This document shows positions 14,007-23,079 of a stretch of 64,000 nt of DNA, piece after piece. Origin of the DNA: Prosthecobacter sp. (lineage in GTDB: Bacteria > Verrucomicrobiota > Verrucomicrobiia > Verrucomicrobiales > Verrucomicrobiaceae); assembly GCA_019186985.1 (NCBI GenBank), contig JABARQ010000030.1, positions 1 to 64,000 on the forward strand, read 5' to 3'. Within the stretch, counting starts at the first letter, position 1; every line of letters begins with the position of its first letter. A program made the translations under genes and the position numbers. The notes below the pieces were generated by a model, which was given only the letters and a program-made list of their open reading frames with translations, was not told the origin of the DNA and searched no databases.

Positions 14007-16048
14007 GTGCCGGCGCCGTGGCCGGCGCTGGTCTCGATGCGGATGAGGACGGGCGGGGCGTCCTTGTCCTTCGCCTGGCATTCCTGAAGACGGGCGGCGA
14101 ACTTGAAGCTGTGCGCAGGCACGACGCGGTCGTCATGGTCGGCGGTGGTGACGAGGGTGGCGGGGTAGCGCGTGCCGGGCTTCAGGTTGTGCAAAGGTGA
14201 GTAGGCGTGCAGCGCCTTGAACTCCCCGGCGTCTTCGCTGCTGCCGTAGTCGCTCTTCCAGGCCCAGCCGATGGTGAACTTGTGGAAGCGCAGCATGTCC
14301 ATGACGCCGACCGCCGGGAGCGCGGCGCCGTAAAGCTCGGGACGCTGGGTCATGCAGGCGCCGACAAGCAGGCCGCCGTTGCTGCCGCCCATGATGGCGA
14401 GCTTCTTCGGCGAGGTCCAGCCCTCCCTCTGCAGCCACTCGGCGCAGGCGATGAAGTCGTCGAAGACGTTCTGTTTGCGCAGCTTCGTGCCGGCAAGATG
14501 CCACCCGGCGCCGTATTCGCCGCCGCCGCGCAGGTTGGCCAGGGCATAGACGCCGCCCAGTTCCAGCCAGATGGCGCGGCCGATCGAAAAGTTGGGCGTG
14601 AGGCTGATGTCAAAGCCGCCGTAGCCATAGAGCAGGGTGGCGTTGCCGCCGTCCAGCTTCAGGCCCTTTTTATGGACGAGGAACATGGGCACCTTCGTGC
14701 CGTCCTTGCTCGTCACAAAGACCTGCTTCGTTTCATACGGCGAGGCGTCAAAGTCGACCTTGGGCTGCTTCCAGAGGGTGCTGGCGCCGCTGGCGACGTC
14801 ATAGCGGTAGATGGCGCCGGGAGTGGTGAAGCTGGTGAAGATATAATGGGTGATCTTGTCTCCACGCCTGCCGCCAAAGCCGCCGACGGTGCCGATGCCG
14901 GGCAGTTCGATGTCGCGGATCTTCCTGCCCTCCAGGTCGTAGGCGGTCATCGCGCTGCGGGCGTCCTTGAGCGTCTTGCAGAGGAGCTGGCCGCCGACGC
15001 AGGAGACGCTGTCGAGCTTGTCCGCGCCCTCGGGGATGATCTCGCGCCAGTTCTCCTTCGCGGGCCTGGTCACATCAATGGCGATGACGCGGTAGCGCGG
15101 GGCCTTGAGGTCGGTGTGGAAGTAGAAGACGCTGCCGACATTGTCGATGAAGCTGTAGGCGGCGTCGAAGTCGTTGAGCAGCTCGACCACTGGGGCATCC
15201 TTGCCGCCCAGCTCCTGGTAAAAGAAGCGGTTCTTCGGGTCGGTGCCGTGGGTGACGTTGTAGGTCAGGTAGCGTCCATCATCGGTGACATGGGCGTGCA
15301 GGCCCCAGTCAGGCTGGTCGGGCCGGGCATAGACGAGCCTGTCCTCGGCCTGGGGGGTGCCGAGCCTGTGAAAGTAGACCGTCTGGTTCTTGTTCGCCTC
15401 CGTCAGCGCGGCGCCTTCCCTTGGCTTTGGAAAGCGGCTGTAATAGAAGCCGCTGCCGTCCTTCGCCCAGGAGGCTCCGCTGAACTTCACCCATTCGATC
15501 AGATCCCCGGTGTCCCTGCCCGTGGCGATGTCCCTGACCCGGAACTCCTGCCAGTCACTGCCTGCCCTGGACACGCCGTAGACGAGCCATTTCCCATCCT
15601 CGCTCGGTGCTGTTTCAGTGAGCGAGGTGGTGCCTTCTTTTGAAAGTTGGTTAGGGTCAAGAAGCTCGCGCGGCTCGGCGTCGAGGCTGTCGGCGACGTG
15701 AAGGACGCTCTGGTTCTGCAGGCCGGAATTGCGGTTGAAGAACCACCTTCCGCCATGCTCGAAGGGGATGCCTGTGCGCTCGTAGTTCCAGGCCTTCTTC
15801 AGGCGTTCGCGGATGGCGTCACGCTTTGGGATGGCCTTGAGGATGCCGAAGGTCAGTTCGTTCTGGGCCTTCACCCAGGCCTTGGTTTCCTCGCTGTTGT
15901 CATCCTCGAGCCAGCGGTAGGGATCGGCCACTTTTGTCCCGTGGTAGTCGTCAATGACGCTTTCATCCCTGCGGGTGGTCGGATAGGTCAGGGAGTCGGC
16001 GGCGATGGCAAGGGCGGGCATGAGTGTGAGCAGAAGGCCGGGTTTCAT
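13934..16048 (-). CDS. Exported prolyl oligopeptidase (S9A family)
   Basis: A 704-aa serine peptidase from the ATG at 16048, chosen because it gives a clean signal peptide (MKPGLLLTLMPALAIAADS). The frame is open upstream to 16267, but that part looks non-coding. The mature start, YPTTRRDESVIDDYHGTKVADPYRWLED, is the S9A hallmark and is followed by a beta-propeller. The catalytic triad is Ser in MGGSNGGLLVG (near nt 14385), Asp in DHDDRVVPAH and His in SAGHGAGTALN. It cleaves short peptides after proline, probably in the periplasm. The last 24 codons are duplicated at 8297-8369. Confidence 0.92.
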   Translation of the reverse strand: MKPGLLLTLMPALAIAADSLTYPTTRRDESVIDDYHGTKVADPYRWLEDDNSEETKAWVKAQNELTFGILKAIPKRDAIRERLKKAWNYERTGIPFEHGGRWFFNRNSGLQNQSVLHVADSLDAEPRELLDPNQLSKEGTTSLTETAPSEDGKWLVYGVSRAGSDWQEFRVRDIATGRDTGDLIEWVKFSGASWAKDGSGFYYSRFPKPREGAALTEANKNQTVYFHRLGTPQAEDRLVYARPDQPDWGLHAHVTDDGRYLTYNVTHGTDPKNRFFYQELGGKDAPVVELLNDFDAAYSFIDNVGSVFYFHTDLKAPRYRVIAIDVTRPAKENWREIIPEGADKLDSVSCVGGQLLCKTLKDARSAMTAYDLEGRKIRDIELPGIGTVGGFGGRRGDKITHYIFTSFTTPGAIYRYDVASGASTLWKQPKVDFDASPYETKQVFVTSKDGTKVPMFLVHKKGLKLDGGNATLLYGYGGFDISLTPNFSIGRAIWLELGGVYALANLRGGGEYGAGWHLAGTKLRKQNVFDDFIACAEWLQREGWTSPKKLAIMGGSNGGLLVGACMTQRPELYGAALPAVGVMDMLRFHKFTIGWAWKSDYGSSEDAGEFKALHAYSPLHNLKPGTRYPATLVTTADHDDRVVPAHSFKFAARLQECQAKDKDAPPVLIRIETSAGHGAGTALNKVIEETADEWAFLWKVLGME

Positions 16049-16288
16049 GGAGGTGCCGATGATGGAGATGAATCCAGGAATGTCGATGCCTGCCGGCATG
16101 GGCAGGACAGTTTTCCCAGGGCGGGGCCTTCGCAGACCGTCCCTGCGCGAAGGCTTCACCGGGGCTGGAAATTTTTTTCCTGTTTTTTGAGGGGTCGCTG
16201 CGGCGGCGGGGTAGCACCTGATGAACCCGCTGGAAACAGCGGCCCCCAACCCAAAAAGCAACCCCAACCCAACCTAACCAACCCAACC

Positions 16289-16543
16289 ATGAAGAAACTC
16301 GCCATCGCCGCCGCCCTGACCGCCACGGCCCTGCTGAACGTCAGCTGCTCCAACCTCGGAACGGACTCGACGGGACGTCGTTACTCGATGTCCCCCAATC
16401 CGATCCAGAGCAAGACGGGCCTGACCTACGTGGAGACCCGTCCCGTGTGCACGAAGTCGTGCAGCAGCAGTCGTGTGGTGTATCATCACTCCACCGAGCC
16501 GATCCCCAGCAAGACCGGTCTCCAGGTTGCGTATGCCCGCTGA
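16289..16543 (+). CDS. Small exported lipoprotein-like protein
   Basis: An 84-aa protein with a signal sequence (KKLAIAAALTATALLNVSC) ending in a possible lipobox Cys. The mature part has two similar segments, SPNPIQSKTGLTYVETR and TEPIPSKTGLQVAYAR, around a CTKSCSSS pair of cysteines. I recognise no family. It precedes the sigma-factor operon in the same direction by 46 nt and could be co-transcribed. Confidence 0.65.
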   Translation: MKKLAIAAALTATALLNVSCSNLGTDSTGRRYSMSPNPIQSKTGLTYVETRPVCTKSCSSSRVVYHHSTEPIPSKTGLQVAYAR

Positions 16544-16589
16544 TGGCTGAACGGTGACCTCCCGTCCCACCTCCCCACACCTGCCCACC

Positions 16590-16895
16590 ATGAAGACTGA
16601 CGACGATCCGCTCGACGCTCTGCTCGGTTCATGGCAGGTGCATGGGGAGGTTCCGGCGGGCTTTCAAAGGGAGGTGTGGACCCGCATCTCCGCCGGTGAG
16701 GCGGACCTGGCCTGGTGGGAGCGCCTCTCGCTGTCCCTGCTGCGTCCGCTCAGCCTTGGCTGCGCCGCCACCGCAGCCGTGGCCGTCGGCGCCCTGCTGG
16801 CCGTGGTGGAGACGCTTCCTGCCACGCAGTCTCCTCATGACGCCTATGTGCAGTCGGTCAGCCCGTTTGCCTCCGTTCATCTGGCTTCGCACTGA
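16590..16895 (+). CDS. Membrane anti-sigma-like protein (CnrY-like position)
   Basis: A 101-aa protein. The cytoplasmic N-terminus (DDPLDALLGSWQVHGEVPAGFQ) is followed by one membrane helix (LGCAATAAVAVGALLAVV) and a short outside tail. Size, topology and position as first gene before a sensor and an ECF sigma factor fit a CnrY-type anti-sigma factor. There is no zinc-binding HxxxCxxC motif, which CnrY-type proteins also lack. Confidence 0.6.
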   Translation: MKTDDDPLDALLGSWQVHGEVPAGFQREVWTRISAGEADLAWWERLSLSLLRPLSLGCAATAAVAVGALLAVVETLPATQSPHDAYVQSVSPFASVHLASH

Positions 16896-16898
16896 CCC

Positions 16899-17399
16899 AT
16901 GACACTGCGATGGAAAATGTTCCTGGTGTTCCTGGCGATGGCCGGGCTTGGCATCGCCTCACATGAGGTCGTGTACCGCCTGCGTCCCAAGCCGCCTTCC
17001 ATGCAGGAGCGCGGCCTGGCCTGGCTGCGGGAGGAGTATCACATCCCGGAGGAGAGCTTCCGCAAGATCGAGGCGCTGCACCGGGATTACTTCGAGCAGT
17101 GCGACCTCATGTGCGCGGAGATGGTCAGCTCGGCCCGGCCCTCAGGCCTTCGGGGAACAAGGGCCTATCAGAAGGACTTCATCCGCGAGCGCAGGCAGCA
17201 GAAGGAGCGCGATGCCTCAAGGGAGCAGCAGAAGGCGCTCTGCGAACGCTGCATGAACACCATGGTGAACCACCTGGAGTCCGTGGCGGCGCTCATGCCG
17301 CCGGAGGAAGGCCGGCGCTTTTTGAAGGAAATCATGCCTGAACTGACTCATCCGCGGGAGCTTGAGGAGCTCGGGCCCGCGGCCGCAAGCCCTCCATGA
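16899..17399 (+). CDS. Membrane-anchored CnrX/ZraP-like sensor
   Basis: A 166-aa protein with an N-terminal anchor (MFLVFLAMAGLGIASHEVVY) and a helical periplasmic domain of charged heptads (FRKIEALHRDYFEQCDLMCA, RERRQQKERDASREQQKALC, LMPPEEGRRFLKEIMP). This pattern resembles the periplasmic heavy-metal sensor family (CnrX, ZraP, CpxP-like). It starts 3 nt after the anti-sigma gene and overlaps the sigma factor by 4 nt. It would release the sigma factor on envelope or metal stress; the ligand is unknown. Confidence 0.65.
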   Translation: MTLRWKMFLVFLAMAGLGIASHEVVYRLRPKPPSMQERGLAWLREEYHIPEESFRKIEALHRDYFEQCDLMCAEMVSSARPSGLRGTRAYQKDFIRERRQQKERDASREQQKALCERCMNTMVNHLESVAALMPPEEGRRFLKEIMPELTHPRELEELGPAAASPP

Positions 17400-17968
17400 C
17401 TGCGCATCCGGACGACGAGGACAAGGACCTGATGCTCGCCCTCGCCAGCGGCAATGACACTGCCCTGAACCTCCTCATGCGCCGCTGGAGCCCGCGTCTC
17501 ATCGCCTTTCTGGAAAGGCTTTGCGGCAGCCACGCCACGGCGGGAGACCTTGCCCAGGAAACCTTTGTGAGGGTTTACAAGCACCGGCACCGCTTCCGTT
17601 CGTCGCAGAAGTTTTCCACCTGGCTTTTTGCCATCGCCACCAACCTGGCCCGCAACCATGCCCGCTGGCAGAGAAGGCATCCGGTCACCTTGATGGAGCC
17701 CGGGGATCTCCGGGAGCTGCAACTCGAGTCAGATGCCGCCTCCCCCGACGCCCGTCTGGAGCTGGATGAACGGGCCGGGGCCGTGCGCAGCGCCATCCTG
17801 TCTTTGCCCGCGGAGCAGAAGGAGACGCTCATCCTGTCCACCTACGAAGGCCTTTCGCATGCCGACATCGCGGATGTCATGGACACCACGCCCAAGGTGG
17901 TGGAGATGCGTTTGTACCGGGCGCGCAAGGCGCTGGCGGACATGCTGGCGTCATGGCTGCCGAAGTGA
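17396..17968 (+). CDS. ECF RNA polymerase sigma factor (CnrH-like)
   Basis: A 190-aa sigma-70 family protein with region 2 (LIAFLERLCGSHATAGDLAQ, ETFVRVYKHRHRF, FSTWLFAIATNLARNHAR) and region 4 (LSLPAEQKETLILSTYEGLS, HADIADVMDTTPKVVEMRLY). The start overlaps the sensor stop. It is the last gene of an anti-sigma/sensor/sigma unit, the same order as cnrYXH of Cupriavidus. Confidence 0.92.
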   Translation: MTAHPDDEDKDLMLALASGNDTALNLLMRRWSPRLIAFLERLCGSHATAGDLAQETFVRVYKHRHRFRSSQKFSTWLFAIATNLARNHARWQRRHPVTLMEPGDLRELQLESDAASPDARLELDERAGAVRSAILSLPAEQKETLILSTYEGLSHADIADVMDTTPKVVEMRLYRARKALADMLASWLPK

Positions 17969-18032
17969 CGCGAGGCGGCGGTGGCCGCTTTTGATCTTGC
18001 CTCGGCCCGCGCCGGTGAAGTGAGATGAGGGC

Positions 18033-19154
18033 ATGGAGCCGACAACACGCCGTCATTTTCTTTCCGTCGCATCCGGTGTCCTGCTGGCGCCGCGCACAAG
18101 CCCTGCGGCAGAGGCGCCTGTCTGGCAGAAGGACCTGGAGGAGGTGCGCTTGAAGTACGACCTGCCGGGCCTGGGTGCGGCGCTTGTCAGCACGGAAGGC
18201 TGCCAGGGACTGGCCGTCTGCGGCGTGAGGAAAAAGGACGCGAAGGCCGCCGTGACGACGCAGGACTCCTGGCACCTGGGATCCAACACCAAGGCCATGA
18301 CCTCCACGCTGGCGGCGCTGGCGGTGGAGGAGGGAAGGCTGCGCTGGGACAGCAGGCTGGGCGAGGTTTTTCCAAGGCAGAAGGACCTGAAGAAGTCACC
18401 GCTGGCCGGTGCCACACTGACGCAGCTGCTCAGCCACTGGTCGGGACTGCCGCCGAATGCGATGTGGGCAGCGCTCATGCTGGCGGGGGGTGATGTGCGC
18501 GCGCAGCGGGAGGCCGCCCTGGAGCTCGCCGCCCGCACGCCGGAGCTTCCGCCGCCGGGAGGAAGGCACGAGTATTCCAATTTTGGTTATGTGCTCGCCG
18601 GACACATGCTGGAGGAGGTGTGGCAGGAGACCTGGGAGGAGCTCATGCGGAGCCGCCTTTTCAAGCCGCTGGGAATCAGTCACGCAGGCTTCGGCGGCCT
18701 GGGAACACCGGGCAGGCTCGACCAGCCCTGGCCGCACAACGGCGGCGGCGAGCCGATGCCTAACAATGGCCCCCTGGTGGACAACCCGGCCGTGCTCGGC
18801 CCGGCGGGCACGGTTCACATGCCGCTGGAGGACTGGTCGCGCTTCATCGCCGAGCACCTGGCGGGCCGTGCGGGCAGGGGCCGGCTGCTGAAGACACAGG
18901 CCGTCTACGAACACCTGCACACGGCCACGCAGACCGGCAGCCCTTACGCCTTCGGCTGGATTGCGGTGGAACGCAGGTGGGGCGGCCGGGTGCTGAACCA
19001 CAACGGCTCCAACACCATGAACCACAGCGTGGCCTGGCTGGCTCCGGAAAGGGGCTTTGCCGTCATCGCCTGCACCAACAGCGGCTCGGACAAGGCTGCG
19101 AAGGCCCTGGATGACGTCGCCAGCCTGCTGATCCAGACGCAGGCGAAGAAGTAA
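18033..19154 (+). CDS. Exported serine hydrolase, class C beta-lactamase family
   Basis: A 373-aa protein with a Tat-like signal (TTRRHFLSVASGVLL). SxxK is at LGSNTKAMT (S84, K87), the Tyr motif at HEYSNFGYVLAG, and the third motif at HNGSNTMN, where a class C lactamase would have KTG. The family includes DD-peptidases, esterases and peptide hydrolases. The next gene, 49 nt away, makes D-alanine, so a cell-wall role is plausible but not shown. Confidence 0.85.
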   Translation: MEPTTRRHFLSVASGVLLAPRTSPAAEAPVWQKDLEEVRLKYDLPGLGAALVSTEGCQGLAVCGVRKKDAKAAVTTQDSWHLGSNTKAMTSTLAALAVEEGRLRWDSRLGEVFPRQKDLKKSPLAGATLTQLLSHWSGLPPNAMWAALMLAGGDVRAQREAALELAARTPELPPPGGRHEYSNFGYVLAGHMLEEVWQETWEELMRSRLFKPLGISHAGFGGLGTPGRLDQPWPHNGGGEPMPNNGPLVDNPAVLGPAGTVHMPLEDWSRFIAEHLAGRAGRGRLLKTQAVYEHLHTATQTGSPYAFGWIAVERRWGGRVLNHNGSNTMNHSVAWLAPERGFAVIACTNSGSDKAAKALDDVASLLIQTQAKK

Positions 19155-19203
19155 AGCGCTGCCCTTGCCTTTCCCTTCGTGCGGTTGAACATCGACGCCT
19201 CCG

Positions 19204-20346
19204 ATGCCGGCCGCCGAACCCTTTCCCACCTGTGACGAATCCATCCGCCCCACGCGGGTGGAGGTGGATCTAGGACAGCTGGGCAGAAACCTGGCGGCCA
19301 TCCGCAGCCATGCCGGCGGCGCCCGCGTCATGGCGGTGGTGAAGGCAAACGCCTACGGCCACGGCCTGGTGCCGGTGGCGCGGGAGATGGTGCGTGGCGG
19401 GGCCGATTCGCTCGGCGTGGCGCTGCTTGAGGAGGCCGTGCTGCTGCGTGAGGCGGGCATCACGGCGCCGATCCTGGTGTTTGGCGGCATCGCCGAGACC
19501 CAGATTCCGCTGTTTTTCCGGCATGACCTCACCCTGACGGCTCCCTCGGTCGACAAGCTGCGGCTCATCGATGACGCCGCCGCCGCTCATGGCGTCAGGG
19601 CGCGTGTCCACCTGAAGATCGACACCGGCATGGAGCGCCTGGGCATTCATTATTACAGCGCCGACAGGCTTCTGGAGGCCAGCCTGAACGCGCGTCATGT
19701 GCAGGTGGAGGGCATCTACTCGCACTTCGCGAACTCCGACACCGCCGATCTCGGCCATGCGCGCCTGCAGCTGGAGCGCTTCCTGGAGGTGCTCAGCTTT
19801 TATGAACGCCGTTCGCTGCCCGTGCCTCAGCGTCACATCGCCAACAGCGGCGGCATCCTGCAGCTCCCTGAAAGCCATCTCGACCTCGTCCGCCCGGGCA
19901 TCCTGCTTTATGGCGTCTATCCCGGGCCGGAATGCCTGCGCAGCGTGCCCGTCCGTCCGGCGCTGACCTGGAAGAGCCATGTGGCCTACTTTAAAGTGGT
20001 GCAGCCCGGACACCCCGTCAGTTATGGCAGCACCTGGACGGCGGATCATTCCGTCCGCATGGTGACGGTGCCCGTCGGTTATGGGGATGGTTATTTCCGC
20101 GCCCTCTCAAACCGTGCCGAGGTGCTCATCCGAGGTGAACGCCATCCCGTGGCCGGCCGGGTCTGCATGGACCAGATCATGGTGAACATCGGCCAGGGAA
20201 CCGCCTATTACAGGGATGAGGTGGTGCTGCTCGGAAGGCAGGGCGGCGAAGAGGTCACGGCCGACGAACTGGCCGGATGGGCGGGAACGATCGCCTATGA
20301 AGTGCTGACAAACATCAACGCGCGCGTTCCCCGCGTCTACCTCTGA
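19204..20346 (+). CDS. alr: Alanine racemase
   Basis: A 380-aa PLP enzyme that interconverts L- and D-alanine for peptidoglycan. The PLP lysine is in [10 protein letters not shown] (K47) and the second catalytic Tyr in [30 protein letters not shown] and VGYGDGYFR are family motifs. dtd follows after 10 nt. Confidence 0.96.
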   Translation: MPAAEPFPTCDESIRPTRVEVDLGQLGRNLAAIRSHAGGARVMAVVKANAYGHGLVPVAREMVRGGADSLGVALLEEAVLLREAGITAPILVFGGIAETQIPLFFRHDLTLTAPSVDKLRLIDDAAAAHGVRARVHLKIDTGMERLGIHYYSADRLLEASLNARHVQVEGIYSHFANSDTADLGHARLQLERFLEVLSFYERRSLPVPQRHIANSGGILQLPESHLDLVRPGILLYGVYPGPECLRSVPVRPALTWKSHVAYFKVVQPGHPVSYGSTWTADHSVRMVTVPVGYGDGYFRALSNRAEVLIRGERHPVAGRVCMDQIMVNIGQGTAYYRDEVVLLGRQGGEEVTADELAGWAGTIAYEVLTNINARVPRVYL

Positions 20347-20356
20347 CCCTTTCTGC

Positions 20357-20809
20357 ATGAGAGCCCTCATCCAGCGTTCCCTCAACGCCTCCGTCTCCAT
20401 CGCCGGCACGGTGACCGGCAGCATCACCCACGGCCTGGTCGTCCTTCTCGGCGTCGAGCATGAAGACACGCCTGAGGATGCGCTCTGGCTGGCGGGCAAG
20501 GTGGCCCAGATGCGCATCTTCAGCGATGCCGAGGGCCGGATGAACCTTGGCGTGAAGGAGGTGGGCGGCGGCATCCTGGTGGTGAGCCAGTTCACGCTGC
20601 ACGCCAGCACGAAGAAGGGCAACCGCCCGAGCTTCATCCGCGCCGCCCGGCCGGAGCACGCCATCCCGCTTTATGAGCAGTTCATCCAGGCCGTGGAGCT
20701 GGAACTCGGGGCCCCGGTCGCCTGCGGCACCTTTGGCGCGGACATGCAGGTGGCCCTGGTCAATGACGGGCCGGTGACGATCTGGATGGATTCAAGGGCC
20801 AGGGAATGA
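20357..20809 (+). CDS. dtd: D-aminoacyl-tRNA deacylase
   Basis: A 150-aa protein of normal length. The active-site motifs SQFTL and [11 protein letters not shown] are both present. It removes D-amino acids mischarged onto tRNA. Its position 10 nt after alanine racemase couples D-alanine production to protection of translation. Confidence 0.96.
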   Translation: MRALIQRSLNASVSIAGTVTGSITHGLVVLLGVEHEDTPEDALWLAGKVAQMRIFSDAEGRMNLGVKEVGGGILVVSQFTLHASTKKGNRPSFIRAARPEHAIPLYEQFIQAVELELGAPVACGTFGADMQVALVNDGPVTIWMDSRARE

Positions 20810-20871
20810 GGCCCGTCGGCCATGTTGAAGTTGAAAGCAGGCCGCCTGCTCGGGTAGATGCAGGGCCGTCC

Positions 20872-22461
20872 ATGACCCCGCGCCACCTTCTGATGCTTTG
20901 TTTGTTCGCCATCGCGGCGGGGGCCGCGCTGATCCTGGACCGCCGGCTTGACATGGACCTTGGCGGCGATCCTGACGAGCCCGCGCATGCGGTGACGAGC
21001 CTGATGGTGCGCGACTACCTGGCCGGCGGCTTCCTCCAGCATCCCGCCGCCTTTGCGAAGCGCTACTACGCGGACTTCCCCAAGGTGGCGCTCGGCCACT
21101 ACCCGCCGGGCTATTATTTGTTAGGCGGTCTCGGCCTGCTGGCCTGGCCGCGGCCGGAGATGCTGCTCGTGCTGCAAGGATTCGCCGCCGCCTTTGTCGC
21201 CTGGGTGACCTGGCTGTACGGCCGCCGGATGATGGACGACCTGGCCGCAGGCGCCGCCGGGATGCTCACGATCCTCCTGCCGCTGATGCTGAAGATCCAG
21301 GAGATGGCGATGGCCGACCTGCTGCTGGCCCTGCTGGTGCTGCTGACGGCGCGAAGCTGGGTCCGGTTCCTGGAATCTCCGGGCGCCAGGCCCGCGCTGG
21401 CCTTCGGCCTCCTGGCGGCGGCGGCCATCCTCACCAAGGGCTCCGGCCTCATGCTCGGGGCCGTCCCGGTGTCGAGCATCGTGCTGCTGCGCCGCTGGTC
21501 CCTGCTGAAGGACTGGCGCTGGTGGCTGGCGGGCGTGCCTGTTGGACTGCTGGCCTTTCCCTGGATGCTGCTGACGGCGAAGATCACGCGCGAAGGCATG
21601 GTCGAGCAGGGCATGATGGAGTACTTCCGGGAGGCGCTGCCGGCCTACCTTGGCGAATGGCATCACAGCCACGGCCTTCCGCTCGTGCTGCTGGCCTCCG
21701 CCGGTCTGGCCTGCTTTTTGGCTAGGTTTCTCCGGGGCAGGAGCGTCACGGCAGAAGAGGCTGTGCTGCTGTCCACCCTGGCGGGCGGCGCCGCCATCCT
21801 GCTGCTGGTGCCGGCCGGCATCACCTCACGTTACCTGGCCCCCCTGGTTCCCTTCCTGGCCCTGCTGGCGGCCTCGGGCGCCCGCCTTTTCACGGGCAGG
21901 CTTCGACTTTCACACGGCTGGCGGGGTGCCTTCTCCGCCCTGATCCTGTTCACCGGCCTGATTCAGCCTTTCCAAAGGTTCTGGCCCAAGGAGGTCCATG
22001 GCTTTTCCGAGGCTGTTGCCAAGGCGCTTCCCGGCCTTGCCGACGCGACTCCGCAGTCCCAGGCGCACTGGCTGGTCAGCTCCGACCCGCGCGGGGAGGG
22101 TGGAATCATCGCCGAGGCGGCCTTCCGTCTGGAGCAGCGGGCGCCCTCCCCGCTTCGCATTCACCGAGCGAGCAAGGACCTGTCGACCAGCGACTGGCTG
22201 GGGCGCGGCTATCAGATGGCCGACCGGACCGAGGCGCAGATGCTCGCCCGGCTGGATTCGCTCGGGGTGGGCATGGTTTTTCTCGACCTGTCCATGCGCG
22301 ACAGCCATCGCGTGGATCATCATGACCTTCTGGCCCGAAGCCTTGCCTCTGCTCCGGAAGTGTGGAGTCTCATGGCAACCGTGCCCGTCACCCGGCTGAG
22401 CTGGGAGAAAGGGGAGATGCGGATCTACCAGCGCCAGTCCCGCGCAGCTCCGTTGAAGTGA
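20872..22461 (+). CDS. Membrane glycosyltransferase-like protein (GT39/ArnT type)
   Basis: A 529-aa polytopic membrane protein. The first luminal loop has GGDPDEPAHAVTSLMVRDYL, with the acidic pair typical of GT-C transferases, and ALGHYPPGYYLLGGLGLLAW follows. About ten hydrophobic helices are visible. The start at 20872 (MTPRHLLMLCLFAI) places a membrane helix at the N-terminus; an earlier ATG at 20806 adds 22 polar residues. It would transfer a sugar from a polyprenyl carrier to lipid or protein; the substrate cannot be read from the sequence. Confidence 0.8.
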   Translation: MTPRHLLMLCLFAIAAGAALILDRRLDMDLGGDPDEPAHAVTSLMVRDYLAGGFLQHPAAFAKRYYADFPKVALGHYPPGYYLLGGLGLLAWPRPEMLLVLQGFAAAFVAWVTWLYGRRMMDDLAAGAAGMLTILLPLMLKIQEMAMADLLLALLVLLTARSWVRFLESPGARPALAFGLLAAAAILTKGSGLMLGAVPVSSIVLLRRWSLLKDWRWWLAGVPVGLLAFPWMLLTAKITREGMVEQGMMEYFREALPAYLGEWHHSHGLPLVLLASAGLACFLARFLRGRSVTAEEAVLLSTLAGGAAILLLVPAGITSRYLAPLVPFLALLAASGARLFTGRLRLSHGWRGAFSALILFTGLIQPFQRFWPKEVHGFSEAVAKALPGLADATPQSQAHWLVSSDPRGEGGIIAEAAFRLEQRAPSPLRIHRASKDLSTSDWLGRGYQMADRTEAQMLARLDSLGVGMVFLDLSMRDSHRVDHHDLLARSLASAPEVWSLMATVPVTRLSWEKGEMRIYQRQSRAAPLK

Positions 22462-22692
22462 GTCGAGCCTGGCGTGTTGTCGGAGCGAAGGGTCGGAGAA
22501 AGCCTTCGTTTGGGCGAAATGCCGGAGCAATGAGTCGGATAAACGCCTGGATGTCGGCGCCGATGGTCGGACAATCGGAGCTGGTGGCAGAGTTGGCTGG
22601 GGGAGAAAGGTGTTGCCAGCCGGGCACCGGCTTTGGCAGGCTGGATCTCCGTGAACCCTGATGCCAATCCTTCAGGACCGCCGCCGCCCAGG

Positions 22693-23004
22693 ATGGCCGT
22701 CCACCCGCCGGATACGGTGAAGCTGCTGAAGGCGGCCGCCGACCCGACCCGCTACAAGGCGCTCAAGGAAATGGCGGGCGGGGAGAGCTTCAGCGTGGTG
22801 TCGCTGGCCTGGATCTTCCGGGTGCACCAGGACACCATGGGCAAGCATCTCAAGGTCCTGCTTGAAGCCGGGGCCGTCGCACGCATTCAGCCGCCGGGGG
22901 CGGACCGCCGTCTGCAGATCTACGAAGTGCCGGAACGCTACCGCAGGAATGGTGAGGACGGCCGTCCGATGATCGACTACGGGACCTGTCTGCTGAGGTT
23001 TTAG
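22693..23004 (+). CDS. ArsR-like transcriptional regulator
   Basis: A 103-aa protein from the ATG at 22693; an in-frame TTG at 22633 would add 20 residues. LLKAAADPTRYKALKEMAGG and VSLAWIFRVHQDTMGKHLKV form a winged helix-turn-helix of the ArsR type, and RRLQIYEVPERYR the wing. There is no clear metal-binding cysteine pair, so the signal is unknown. Confidence 0.75.
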   Translation: MAVHPPDTVKLLKAAADPTRYKALKEMAGGESFSVVSLAWIFRVHQDTMGKHLKVLLEAGAVARIQPPGADRRLQIYEVPERYRRNGEDGRPMIDYGTCLLRF

Positions 23005-23079
23005 GCGCGGTCATCCTCATGTTTCCTGTGGCAGGAGGCGTTTCCCTCGGTTGAGAGGCGTTCAGCATCCTTTCCCGCC

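Noticed and set aside
13812..14081. Short frames at both 73-bp repeats sharing MGLPLEGAGDGV
   Set aside because: They are an alternate-frame reading of the same repeat, not a gene family.
14207..15643. 478-aa plus-strand open frame opposite prolyl oligopeptidase
   Set aside because: Shadow of the minus-strand peptidase, which has signal peptide and full catalytic triad.
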